A stretch of 64,000 nucleotides of DNA from Nematostella vectensis (taxonomy: Eukaryota; Cnidaria; Anthozoa; Actiniaria; Edwardsiidae), in the NCBI RefSeq assembly GCF_932526225.1, contig NC_064046.1, forward strand, positions 11,929,719 through 11,993,718, in the 5' to 3' direction. The notes below the pieces were generated by a model that saw only the letters and a list, made by a program, of their open reading frames with translations, searched no databases and had not been told where the DNA came from. The position numbers and the translations under genes are program-made. Positions 44,538 through 56,000 of this stretch are shown here, in pieces. Numbering within the stretch: position 1 is the stretch's first letter; every line of letters starts with the position of its first letter.

Positions 44538-45630
44538 GACCTGAGAGAAAAAAGGGTTTTATTCTCATAGATTAATATCTACTCTACGTCAATGTGCCGA
44601 GTACAGAGACGATAACCTGTGAGGGCCTCATGACCCGAGAGAAAAATAGGTTTTATTCTCATAGATTAATATCTACTCTACGTCAATGTGCCGAGTACAG
44701 AGACGATAACCTGTGAGGGCCTCATGACCTGAGAGAGAAAAGGGTTTATTCTCATAGATTAATATCTACTCTACGTCAATATGCCGAGTACAGAGACGAT
44801 AACCCCTGAGAGAAAAAAGAGTTTTATTCTCATAGATTAATATCTACTCTACGTCAATATGCCGAGTACAGAGACGAGAACATGTGAGGGCCTCATGACC
44901 TGAGAGGAAAAAGGGTTTTATTCTCATAGATTAATATCTACTCTACGTCAATATGCCGAGTAAAGAGATGAGAACCTGTGAGGGCCTCATGACCTGAGAG
45001 AAAAAAGGGTTTTATTCTCATAGATTAATATCTACTCTACGTCAATATGCCGAGTACAGAGACGAGAACATGTGAGGGCCTCATGACCTGAGAGGAAAAA
45101 GGGTTTTATTCTCATAGATTAATATCTACTCTACGTCAATATGCCGAGTAAAGAGATGAGAACCTGTGAGGGCCTCATGACCTGAGAGAAAAAAGGGTTT
45201 TATTCTCATAGATTAATATCTACTCTACGTCAATGTGCCGAGTAAAGAGACGATAACCTGTGAGGGCCTCATGACCTGAGAGAAAAAAGGGTTTTATTCT
45301 CATAGATTAATATCTACTCTACGTCAATGTGCCGAGTAAAGAGATGATAACCTGTGAGGGCCTCATGACCTGAGAGAAAAAAGGGTTTTATTCTCATAGA
45401 TTAATATTTACTCTACGTCAATATGCCGAGTACAGAGACGATAACCTGTGAGGGCCTCATGACCTGAGAGAAAAAAGCGTTTTATTCTCATAGCTTAATA
45501 TCTACTCTACGTCAATGTGCCGAGTACAGAGACGATAACCTGTGAGGGCCTCATGACCTGAGAGGAAAAAGGGTTTTAATCTCATAGATTAATATCTACT
45601 CTACGTCAATATGCCGAGTAAAGAGATGAG
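44521..45630. repeat. 94-bp tandem array carrying the NG-C 3' splice site and start codon, 12 copies
   Basis: Unit starts lie at 44521, 44615, 44709, about 44803 (17 bp deleted), 44880, 44974, 45068, 45162, 45256, 45350, 45444 and 45538. On the minus strand each full unit contains CTTTTTTCTCTCAGGTCATG followed by AGGCCCTCACAGGTT. That is the pyrimidine tract, the AG acceptor, the ATG and the first codons MRPSQV of NG-C exon 1. Only the unit next to the gene continues into the signal peptide; the rest end after about 15 codons. Alternating variants suggest 188-bp dimers. Confidence 0.95.
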
Positions 45631-45639
45631 AATTTACAA

Positions 45640-48600
45640 GGTCATAAAGTTCATTTGTCTCATTTTAAAACCTTTAAATCTTTACTTTTACTTGCATGAG
45701 GAATTACAACGGACACTCATATTTATAAGAGTTCTCATTTAAAATCATCCACATCTTTACTTTACACGCATAAAGAATGCTTCTTGACACTCAGTATAAA
45801 CCCTTTTGTAGAATTTTCAGCCCCTGGACCTGGTTCGAGGGATGCGTTCTATCTTATACCAAATAAACGTCGTTGAATATTCGATTATTATTTTTTTTCC
45901 TTTTTCCTTCTCATGTGCAGCGTTAATTGGATAACCTGTACATTATTTTTGTTGACTCTCAACTTTGGCTAGTTATGATTGTCTTGCCATGGTCAGCGGC
46001 AATTAGTCTTAAGATGCGCTCGCGGGATTGGGCGTCACCTTGACCTAAAATTTTTCACTCAATTTTTTTAAATATTTCTTGTAAAGTATCATAGATATGG
46101 TGAACGTTTAGTTATTGACCTTTTTACCCCAGGTTTTGTTGAGGTCTGAGGTTTTGCTTTGACAAGCAAAACCTCAGAACAAACAAACAAGCAAACACAA
46201 ATTAATATGTACGATGAATGAATACTAGAATAAAATAATATGATAATAGATTTGATTTCCTGAGGTTAGACCCATAACTGTTCATCGCTTGTTCTTGTTA
46301 AGTAATGTGTCTCTTCTTGGTCAAAATAAAAGGTGTACAATGAACATCAAACGATAGTTCTGGCCACCGAACGTTGGTTAATTCATCCATAAAAAAAGAA
46401 GATTATTTGACATTTTAAGTGAGTTTCACTAGGATGGAAAACCTTTTTTCCTTATAGCTTAAGTATTCTCATTCCGGCTACTAAAAACACATTTTAACAA
46501 TTTTGGACTTGTTTTAATATCTATCGCTTCAGTGAGCACCGGACTCGTCCATTTTAACCCCACATTTGTACCCGTGCCTCCCATCAATATCCATTTCTAC
46601 ATTCACCAATACCTCCAGAGAGGCCAATTCTTTCACAACACTTACCTTTCAGAAACCCAAGAGTTAAAAAATCCCACTATAATCAACGAAAACAGCCTTG
46701 GTATTTCGGCTAACACTGTTAGGTCGTTTTCGCGGGGCAGCAAACGTGAGGTAATGCTGTTGGGATGATCCCTGGATTACGTCATAAAGGAAGTCAACCG
46801 GCCCCGGCAGGTCGTTCGGGCGTGACGGTCGAATGCTGCGCTTGCGCGATGACCACTGCTATTCTTCGCCGTTTCGCGACGTTGATTTCTCAGTGATCAT
46901 GTCACGATTTCGATTCTGACTTTAGAACCCTTGACTGGGGCTCTAATACCAGCAGTTACCGTCAAACCCCCACCGGTAAAATGAAGATTTTTTTTTTTAC
47001 TTGAACAAGATGTTGTCTGATTTTGTTTACGTTTGAGTTGTTTGTTGCTGTTGAGTTCCGTGTTTAGGGAGAAACAAGATGCAGGTGAAAATGGTCACCC
47101 GTCGTTAGCTAAGTGGTGAGAAAATATCAATATTTTGGGCCGAACCAGCATCGCGAGGATTAATGATTGTGCCCTATCAGACACTCGGTGATAAGTACCA
47201 AACGTAAAGTTATCTAACGATAAATGGTGTTATGCACTAAATGTAAACTAACGCAGGGTAGACTCTCCCCCAATCTAGTAAGAATTGAAGAGAACGAACA
47301 CTTTGTTTAGTTCAGTGTATATGGATGTTTTTCTACATGCTCAGAATTGATTGACACAAAATTGGCACAAGTCCACAGCGCAATTCTCATATTTTTTTAA
47401 AAAAATGTGTCCACATTGATTGTTGAATTTTGCTTGGAAATGCTCCACATTCAATTTTGTAGGGGAACAGCTGCCCTATGTCAAGTGCTGAATCACTGTG
47501 ATGAAAAAAGGGTCAAGACAGAAACTGCAGTCAGAGGGAGGGGTGGGGGTATTGGGTCCGCTCCCCCCAGCAGTCCGCCCAGGGCATACCAGGACCTCAC
47601 TATTTAGAAAATGGAAGATGGAAAGAAGAAAGGAGTCATGAAGTGAGGAAAACAACCCCCTTAAAAAAATAATAGGATAGCATAAAAGCATGATTATACC
47701 ACTCCCACTTTCAGAGAGCTAGAGATCCAGGTTTCCTTGAGGTCTCGGTTGATAAGCTGTGCGATTAAAATCATATATACCCCTGAGCCGGATAAACAGC
47801 CCATAATCGACATGATAACGACATCGTACATCGCTTTTCTCGACGGTCATAAAGCGGCTAATTGTTTTAGTAGCAAAATATCACCTTGAAGACCAATCCT
47901 CTTGACTTTATTTATCAACTACAAAAATACGTTTTGTTTAATCAAGATGATAATGCTTACTCTCTAAGAGGGCCTATAACTCATAGACCACAGTAGCTAA
48001 GCCAATCAGCGTATGTTATTTGGTATAGACCATTGATTGTTTCCACATGACATTACTAACATAGAGAACATTATAAAGAGAGCCATGAAGACTAGAAATG
48101 GGCACTTGATTGATGTCTTTTTTTTTTTGGACGGGGATCCCATGATTATGTGCTTATCCATCCTAAATGTCTACATGTACATGTCCATGTATTACCACCT
48201 CTGTAACAACAACCTCTTAAAAAAACCGCTCCCTGCTCCATTTTCTAATGGAACTATGACGTATCCTCTGAAGAAACCTCGAAGAAAATAGTGCCATGGT
48301 CAATTCTCATATGTTGCAACTCCCCCCCCCCCTTGAAAATAGCAACAACAACAAAAAAACACATAGCAAATGGTTAGATATGGTAACGTCATCTTAATTT
48401 TAAATTCCTAAGAAAGTGAATCCCTTGAAAGGGCCCACATGTGGCGGCATGGTCACTGAACATTTTAATTTTTTTTATAAAAAAATCGTCGGTTTTAAGG
48501 CGTTTAACTTGCTTTTAAACATCGTCTTATAAAGCAATAAGTAGATTGTTTCCTTTTCTAAGGCTACTTCCCCCCTGGACTATGACTGTTTTGCCTGTTA

Positions 48601-48690
48601 TTTGTTAGACTCAACTTAAATGCGGAATATAGATATTTCGTCACATCGAAGAAACCGACGACTGTAAGTCTCGGCTCTTTTTTTTCTCTT
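45640..48690. other. About 3 kb with no recognised gene
   Basis: Mostly AT-rich unique sequence. A perfect small hairpin (CTGAGGTTTTGCTT, TGAC, AAGCAAAACCTCAG) lies at about 46146-46177. A CpG-rich patch with a TTACGTCAT CRE-like word lies at 46770-46900 and could be a promoter, though no convincing first exon follows it. Confidence 0.4.
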
Positions 48691-48700
48691 TGATCTTGAT

Positions 48701-49514
48701 ATGCCCTTCCCTGCTAGCAGATGCCTCTTTTCTCTGTATTTCGCTGGGCTGGCGTTCGCGAGAAAAAGAGACCTCTGGCATGGGTCGAAACTGTTTTCGT
48801 TGCGCATACATGAGCGTTTCTAAGCTACCGCATTACGTGCCAAAACCCGTACTATCGCGCAAAAGCTGTCAATATGCTTTGCATGGGTTTTGTCGTAAAT
48901 TATTAATCAAACTCCGGTTAGTTCTCCTCTTCGAAAAAAGAAAACAACTGTTCAGTTTCAGTCACCTAAAACGCCACTTAAACGAGTGAACAGCAAACGC
49001 GGCAAAGACGAGTTTTGTCTTGTTTGTGGGATAAATTTCAAGACATCTGGGCAGGCAAGTTTCTTTAATGTAAATATCGCACAGTTGGATTCGAAGAAAA
49101 TGTTACCAAACTCTTTGGTAAACTTAGATCAGCTTATTCCAGAAGAATATGCAAAAGCTGTAAACGGAAGATTGACTCGGTAGTCAAAAGTGAGAAAATT
49201 CTGAATGAAGATAAGGCATTAAAAGGCTTTTTTTATAATTCGTCGCGTGATATTTCTACGGAGGACGCCGTTTCGAATGCGGGCTTATTATCCCGCAGCG
49301 GATATACGCTTCACGCATGCGCTAGAGATTGTGGGCTCAAATAGTGGCCAGTAAACAATGAACGGAGCATGCGCTTTTGATCTCCCCGTCCTGGATCGTG
49401 GACGGCGGTTTGATCAAAAAAAGTTTCGACCCATGGCAGAGGTCCCTTTGCCTTGCGAACGCCAGCCCAGCGAAATACAGAGAAAAGAGGCCTCTGCTAG
49501 CAGGGAAGATATGC
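48701..49514. mobile_element. Element of about 0.8 kb with 95-bp inverted ends and a broken zinc-binding ORF
   Basis: The left arm (48701-48797, ATGCCCTTCCCTGCTAGCAG to GGGTCGAAACTG) is inverted at 49421-49514 with high identity (shared CTCTGTATTTCGCTGGGCTG). The interior plus strand encodes EFCLVCGINFKTSG, then RRICKSCKRKIDSVVKSE in a shifted frame, then GFFYNSSRDISTEDAV. The two CxxC pairs suggest a zinc-binding N-terminal module of a larger captured protein. Frameshift at about 49145. Confidence 0.6.
48986..49344 (+). pseudogene. Frameshifted CxxC...CxxC protein fragment
   Basis: Two frames are needed to read about 118 residues: the first carries CLVCG, the second ICKSCKRK and ends LHACARDCGLK. 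No methionine start or complete gene is visible and it sits inside the inverted-end element. The family was not identified; treaty-clef or THAP-like zinc modules were considered without a full match. Confidence 0.45.
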
Positions 49515-49559
49515 CCAACCCATAAAGAGAACCAAATTTCACAACCCGCATAAAAAGTG

Positions 49560-49870
49560 GGCCCCTCGAAAGGGTATGCATAGCAAATGGTTGGGTGGTC
49601 CATTTATCCCTCTTCCTTTGAAGGGCCCACATAGGTGAACCCCCTTCCATTCCCCACGTAGAAAAAGTTATCACTTTTTTATCACATTATTTCAAACCCC
49701 CTTCTTTACAAAGGACCAACTTATCACTTGGAATACCCACATAGAAAAAGTTCTAAAACATTATTTTAACCCTCCCTTACGAAGGACACAATTTTTTCTT
49801 GTTGTACCCCCTTCCATCCCGCACCTTGAAAGGGTGACCTTCGAAGGATTACACATAGAAAATTGCTGGA
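49560..49870. repeat. Degenerate tandem repeat
   Basis: Diverged copies of CCACATAGAAAAAGTT and CCCCCTTCCAT alternate with GAAAGGGCCCAC-like words over about 300 bp. A single unit-like copy occurs near 48425. Confidence 0.55.
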
Positions 49871-50615
49871 TGATCACTTCGTATAAATTTCAAACAATTT
49901 TATTCGGTGCTTCTCCCGTATAACGAGATCCAACCAATAGAAACTGTAGACTACCTTCAAATAAACATTATATTGAGTCGATGACTTTACTTATAATCAG
50001 GTGACCAGACAAAGAGATCCGGTCGCTCGCTAAACCTTGCGTTTATCGGTTTATTTACATATAAGACTTAAGGTACAAAGCAAGTCGTTCTGTCATAACA
50101 GAAAGATTCGCTCAGACTGAGCTGTTGATTCATTTTGTTTGTATGTCAAGAGTGATACAACTTCTCCATTCTACAACATTTATAACACGTCTGTTTGTAA
50201 AGCTAATTCAGAACGAATTTTTCGATATACGTCAACGGCCCTATACAGAGAGAATTGCCTTTCGCATTTATTCTAATGAAAAATCTCAAAGAAAAACCTC
50301 TTCTACATCCAACAAAATGGATAGGCCACTCTGTTCAGTGCAGAAGGTACTTTGTGTCGAACTATACAGCCCTCTATTTCTTGTATCTTACATCTGACCA
50401 AATTCAGTCTTTCTCATACTGCGCGATCTGTTTATTGTGTGAATGAATTTAATACGAAACTGCGTCGGCGCCCGGATTTTTCAAAGTCGGCGCCCTTTTC
50501 AAAGGGTCGCTTCATACGACGTTGTGTTGTGTTTGATTTTTTTCCCAGCCAAAGTGAAATTATACATTAGTACAAACCCTGAAATGAACAGGAAAGTTCT
50601 TGTTTATAAACTACT

Positions 50616-52967
50616 CTAACCCAAGAAGTTAGCGTTGAGTAAGTTATCCTCGTTGACAACTTCGTGACCGTTGATGACCTCGATACACTTGTAGTAAACT
50701 TCGAGATACTTGTAAGTGTCGGTACACGTTTTGTCGTTGAAGAAGAACTTCGTGCATTTGATCTCGCACATCGTCGTTCCTTCACAGGCGTCTTTTACTT
50801 TGGTCAGAAAGAGAGGCGTCGTGGGGCAGTACTTCTCATATACAAGAGAACCGGTGTGTTCTGTGCAAAGGCCGAAGTTTCTTCTTCCCCAGAAGGCAGA
50901 AATGATGCTGATGTGTTTGTACTCGTTGCAACGAAGCCATGCGGTGTCCTCTTCACATTTTACTGTGCCGTTCTGAAATAACGAGTTTAAGATAAGTTTA
51001 AGTTTTTTTAATTTGAGAAACTGAACAGTAGTTGCTTGGAACTATGGTTCATTGTGGACTTGGTTCAAAGCGAATAGCTTGTCATTGATAACAGAAGAAG
51101 AGGACGAAATCATGCAATGTAATTTTAATAACGCGTCATAATAAGCATTAAAAATGATTATCCCAGAAGGTTTTACTAAAGAAAGAAAGAAAGATGAAAT
51201 AAAGAATAATGAGAAATTTGATCGTGATACTTACATATCTGATGGGTGTTGGGCCAGCAGGACCAGGAGGACCAGGCATACCAGGGCTACCTGGTATACC
51301 AGGCGCACCACTACCACCAGGGTAACCTTGAGGGCCAGGCATGCCAGGGGCACCAGGCATTCCGTCGAGACCAGGAGGGCCCTGGAAACCAGGTGCGCCA
51401 GGAAAACCTGGAGGACCAGGGAGACCGGGCATACCCGGGTCTCCCTTGAAACCCGGAGGTCCGGGCATACCGGGCGCACCGGAAGTACCTGCTTGACCGT
51501 TCAAACCAGGAGGACCTTGTAGACCCTTAAGGATGAATCCCAGTGTGACATTCTGGTCTTTTAAAAGTTTGTTAAGTAGTGGCGGCACAGGGGCTTGTAC
51601 TGGTAACGATGCCTGTTGGAGAAGGCGATTGAAGCATTAGAGTATTGCTTTAGTGTTTTACATTAGTGGGCCTCTTTTTTTTCTGCCTGTCTGATTCTGT
51701 GGCTAAGTTATCTGTTTATCTAAAGAGACGTTAAAGTAATAAGTAGAATTAAACCACGACTGGGAATATAACCACTCAATAGAGGATCAAATGCCTTTAT
51801 TCTATAATTGAATAACATAGGATTTTTTTTTTGTCTGTGTGTGTTTTTTTTATCGTGCTAAGTGATGGGACTTACTGCATCATTACGAAAGTCAATGTCT
51901 CAGTTTGCACTATCCTGGCTTCCTGCCTTGATCTCATAACAGGTTACTACTATATGTTCTGATCGAACGTTATTCTTATTTCTATCCTCGACTCAATTTA
52001 TATGATGGACCATCCAGCCAAGATCGCGATAAGTTTATTATGCTTACTAAGGTCCTGTGATATATTTAGCTCTCTTTCATTTGTTGTGTGTTTTGATTTC
52101 ACCCTGAATCTTCGATGTTTTGTTCGTTTCGCGTTTGTCATAACAAAACGAACCCATCTTTTGATTCGCTCTCTCTATCGAATACAAATCCGTACACATA
52201 TTTACCACATTTGGGACGAGAATGAAAACTGCCAGTACTCCAATCACGAACATTTGCCCGTACGTCGTTATGATCCCACTTAGAGAACTTCTACGATGCA
52301 ATTATAAGGCGAATAACGCCCAAGTTCAGGCGGTCTCTCAAACACTGTATCCCCTATTTCGATTTTTCCGATTTTGTCGATTCCGATACCTAAACTGATC
52401 ATTTAGCATCGAGATATCGATATTTTCCTTGAAAAGTATAACTCCCGTACGTGTTTTGCTAAATGATTAACAAGACGAAGTAAAGGTTGGATAAGTCACT
52501 AAAGCATTTAGCCACAGGGCGGGTGGGCTAGCCTTATAAGGCAAAAGATCACTGAATTCAAGATGGCTTTACTGTCTAGTCGAGCGATCACTGTCTTATT
52601 GTGTTCCCTGTCATTCACCCGCTCTGTGTACGACCCGGGCAAGTGTTTGCATTCATACGCATGGCTGTCTTGATATAGTGGGTTTGAACATTAACACTCA
52701 AAACGCACTCATACGAAAAGACACTGATTCAAAGACAAGAACTCAGCCATGGTGTTTGAGCACGAAAATCGAGCGTGCACAGCCGCAATGCACTCCTTCA
52801 CGAATCACGCACCGTGAACAACTCAGACATGGTTAAATTGATACATTTGCTTTCACTTTAGGTCTCGGGATCTGAGTTTTTTCTTTGAATATTTCTTGGA
52901 AACTCACCGCATAATCGACGAGCACTACGGCTACGAAGAGTGTTACTCCTAGGATGACGATCCTCAT
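50616..52967 (-). CDS. NG-D: nematogalectin-like protein (signal peptide, collagen, SUEL lectin)
   Basis: Exons, all phase 0: 52967-52908 (signal peptide [20 protein letters not shown]), 51612-51235 (126 codons) and 50972-50616 (118 codons plus stop), total 264 residues. Exon 2 starts [15 protein letters not shown], has the [16 protein letters not shown] block and 31 uninterrupted Gly-X-Y triplets, and ends PTPIRY. Exon 3 starts [15 protein letters not shown] and carries [28 protein letters not shown] and YLEVYYKC, an intact SUEL domain. The ATG follows the acceptor CTTCCATAGGTCATG, the same AG-GTC-ATG arrangement as NG-C. TATATAAA lies 100 bases upstream at 53066-53073. Nematogalectins are structural proteins of nematocyst capsule and tubule. 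A TTTATT at 50431 fits as poly(A) signal. Confidence 0.92.
52206..52253 (-). CDS. Candidate alternative signal-peptide exon of NG-D
   Basis: Inside NG-D intron 1 the minus strand holds ATG plus a hydrophobic leader ([16 protein letters not shown]), ending at a GTG/GTAAAT donor in phase 0. That is exactly compatible with exon 2 (ASLPVQ). It would swap the signal peptide while leaving the mature protein unchanged. A chance hydrophobic frame is possible. Confidence 0.35.
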
Positions 52968-53065
52968 GACCTATGGAAGAAAGCAAAAGCTTTCAGAACA
53001 CTCCCTTGACAAATGGATCACCGATCATCCCAGTGTACCGTGACTTCAGACCACCTGCTACCTTG

Positions 53066-53073
53066 TTTATATA
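53066..53073 (-). promoter_or_regulatory. TATA box of NG-D
   Basis: The minus-strand sequence AATATATAAACAAGG lies about 100 bases before the NG-D start codon. A start site near 53040 would give a short leader that either runs straight to the ATG or uses the AG acceptor at 52971. Confidence 0.5.
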
Positions 53074-53099
53074 TTAGGCAACCTGCCGATTAAACGTTA

Positions 53100-56000
53100 A
53101 TGTCTTTTCGCTCATGGTCAAAGTATGCACGAATAACGTAGTGGTGTAAGTTTACCACAGGCATGCGCTCCTATTGGCTCCCGGGTGACAGCTCAACAGG
53201 TTGTTTGTGTTTGTTTGATCGCCCCCGCTGCCTCGACCAATCAGCGCAAAGTATTTTGATAGGTTTTTGACACCTTGTGATTTTTAGAGTACACAAAATA
53301 AAACTAGTATCAATATCTTTACTGCAATATATGTTGAATTTAATATATGTATGGGATAATATTAGATTCTACTCTATTCGACACAATGTTTTGTGTTTGC
53401 TTTTGCGGGTTTTTAGTTGTTGGTTCTTGTCCTATTTTTGGCTGCGATATAGCCGCCATTTTGTTTGTGTACATTAAATGAACTTAACACAATAAAAATA
53501 TAAAAATAAGTCAAATCATATCCTCCAAAAGTACGTTTTTAGAAGCACTAGTGCAAATATAACTGTAAATTCCATATTCTTTATATTTCCTTATATTCGT
53601 TAAGCGGTGTTCACATTATTGTAACCTCTTAGCCTGGGTTTTTTATTGTCATGACATCACTCAAAAGATCATACCAATGTTTGCAAATTCAGAAGCAAGA
53701 AATAAAAACAGTAGGAAAGAAGTTCAAACTTTGGCAGATTGAGGGCTTTGGAATTGTCCCTTTGGAATGTGCACGCATACTTTCTCACATAGTACGATAA
53801 TTACATTCGGGGAATTTGTAATGATAGAAGTGGTCTCATTTCAAGCCATCTCTATAATCCTATAAAGCCTAGATCAATTGTGTAGATTACGAAAAACGTT
53901 CATGTTAACGCTGCAATAATACGACGTTAAACATGGTACAAAGTTCCATTACGAAATCATGATGACAACAGCTTAAACATCGTTACCTTCAACTTACCGT
54001 CAATCCAAACTTACGATAGTCCCGTCTTACCCGACAAAACAGTTACCAAACGGATACCACACGAGCTTAACCGCAGTGGAGCGGAAGCAAGGCAAACCCT
54101 GAGTTGATAGGCAAAAGCAGACTCCTGGGGATTGGTACTATTCGGTATGTTTCCAGTATCCTTAGTGAGACTCCTTTAGCTCTGTCACACCCGTACACAA
54201 CTATACGAATACAATATACTCAAGAATCCATGATTATGCGACGTGAACTTCAAGGTTTAGTCCATCATGATGCTCGTTATTGGAGCAATGACCACACCCG
54301 TTAGAGGTACACTCCAGTCGGCGAAAAACAGATAATTCCTGCACGTTTTAAAATGTCCAGTGTCGCCCGCTTGTGCTAACAGACTCAGAGTTTGCCTTGG
54401 TTGTATTATTATTCCACAAACCTGCAGATTCGCGGCAAACTTTTAGTTTGCCTGCAGCCCCAATCTGGTATCCTTGGGTCCGAATGACTACACAGCTAAT
54501 TGCTTAAGAATCTGAACTCGTTAGGAACGATCGCGCATGCGCAACGCAAGGTCCTGAGACGAGTGTTGGGGGTTGACGTGGAATTACCTGCGAATGGCCC
54601 CAGGTGAACGGATTTAGATAGGATGACGTAATTACATGACCCTTGACATGCCGAGAGCCAATCAGAACCCGAGAATCGTGTCAACAGCAGGTCTGTTATT
54701 TGCGATCATTGATCGAGCTGCCAGTTGATCCGAGAATATTTTCAACAATAAAACAATTGATTTTTACTTCGCGCCTCAGCGGCTCAATACTATAATTTGA
54801 ACTCTGCTCTAGCTAAAATTCCCTCTTCTAAGAATTCCCCACCTCCTTGAAATCTCTCAATTTTTGGTCGTTCCCAATCGTTACATCATGCGACCGAAAT
54901 TACTCGTGTTGAATCTGACAGATCTTTAATTAGTTGATGAAATCACCCACATTGTCTCTTAGCGAGTTTTAAGTCCCTCCCAGCTCACACTTTTTAACTA
55001 TTTACCTTAGTAAATAAGTACGTTTTTTCTTTAATTTTATAGATAAGATATTTGGCTGTGTTTCCAAGAACACTATATGATGACTGACACTTAACAGTTC
55101 CTAGTTTGACACCTTTCAACATAACAAACACGTCAAACACTTGACCTATCAAACACTTCTTGGAGTAGCAAGAACAGGGCCCCGCTAGATCGTACATTTT
55201 GACTTTGATCATAAATCTTTGAACAATGTCGAATTAAAAAAAAAAACGTTTTTACTACCGACTCAAAATGGTACCATAATAAAATGAAATCTGAAACGTT
55301 TCGTCTTGTGGGATACTCGGTTTAAGATTCGCTAAAAAGCATTAGAAGCTATTCAAAGCCAATGAACCTTAAGTAAAAATGCTGGCATTTATATAAGAAA
55401 TATGCTTTCAAAGAGAATATCTGTACCCTGTGTACTTATAATGAAAGGGAACCGCCAGACAAATGATTGAGCATCCGACAAAAGTAAGGCCACGCTTGAT
55501 TGAATAAAATGACTAGTTATTTTTATACAAAAAAAAACAGAAAGTGTACACTAGAGGTAAACATTGCGAGATCTCAAAGTAAGGGGGAGTACCAGGGGTT
55601 TGGAAGATCCCCCACTAGATTGAAAGGTCCGCTCTAATGAAGGAAAGTTAAGTACCACTGCGAAACCCCCGCTCAAAATTCTTGCTACGGGTCTGTTTGT
55701 ACGTTTCAAGCCAGTGTGGTTGCTTTACTGGTATCTGCTACCAAGACGTCAACCTTCTTTCTCACGTTTCAACTTTCTTCTCTTCTGGGTAATGCACAAA
55801 ATTGGGCCGGGTAGTCCATTTTGAAAATTTCCCAAAGGTCTCTTGGAAGTTGGGAGTTCATAAACGATGCTACTGATCAAACATGTATTTTCCTGAGCCG
55901 TATTCAACGCAAATGCATGCAAATAAGCCGAGTCGATCGTTTCAACTTCATTTTATTTTGTCTGAAGCGGTAATCGCGCCAGTTTCCTTTCGGAGGCCCG

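Noticed and set aside
44131-44568. Long frames on both strands across the 30-bp array
   Set aside because: The 30-bp unit is a multiple of three, so frames stay open by arithmetic. The minus frame from the true NG-C ATG only extends into intron past a good GTAAGT donor.
51154-51522. Arg/Thr-rich plus-strand frame
   Set aside because: Antisense shadow of the NG-D collagen exon.
54994-55212. 72-codon minus frame with a CSCYSKKC patch
   Set aside because: Considered as a netrin/TIMP-like module, but only two Cys blocks fit and no neighbouring exon supports it.
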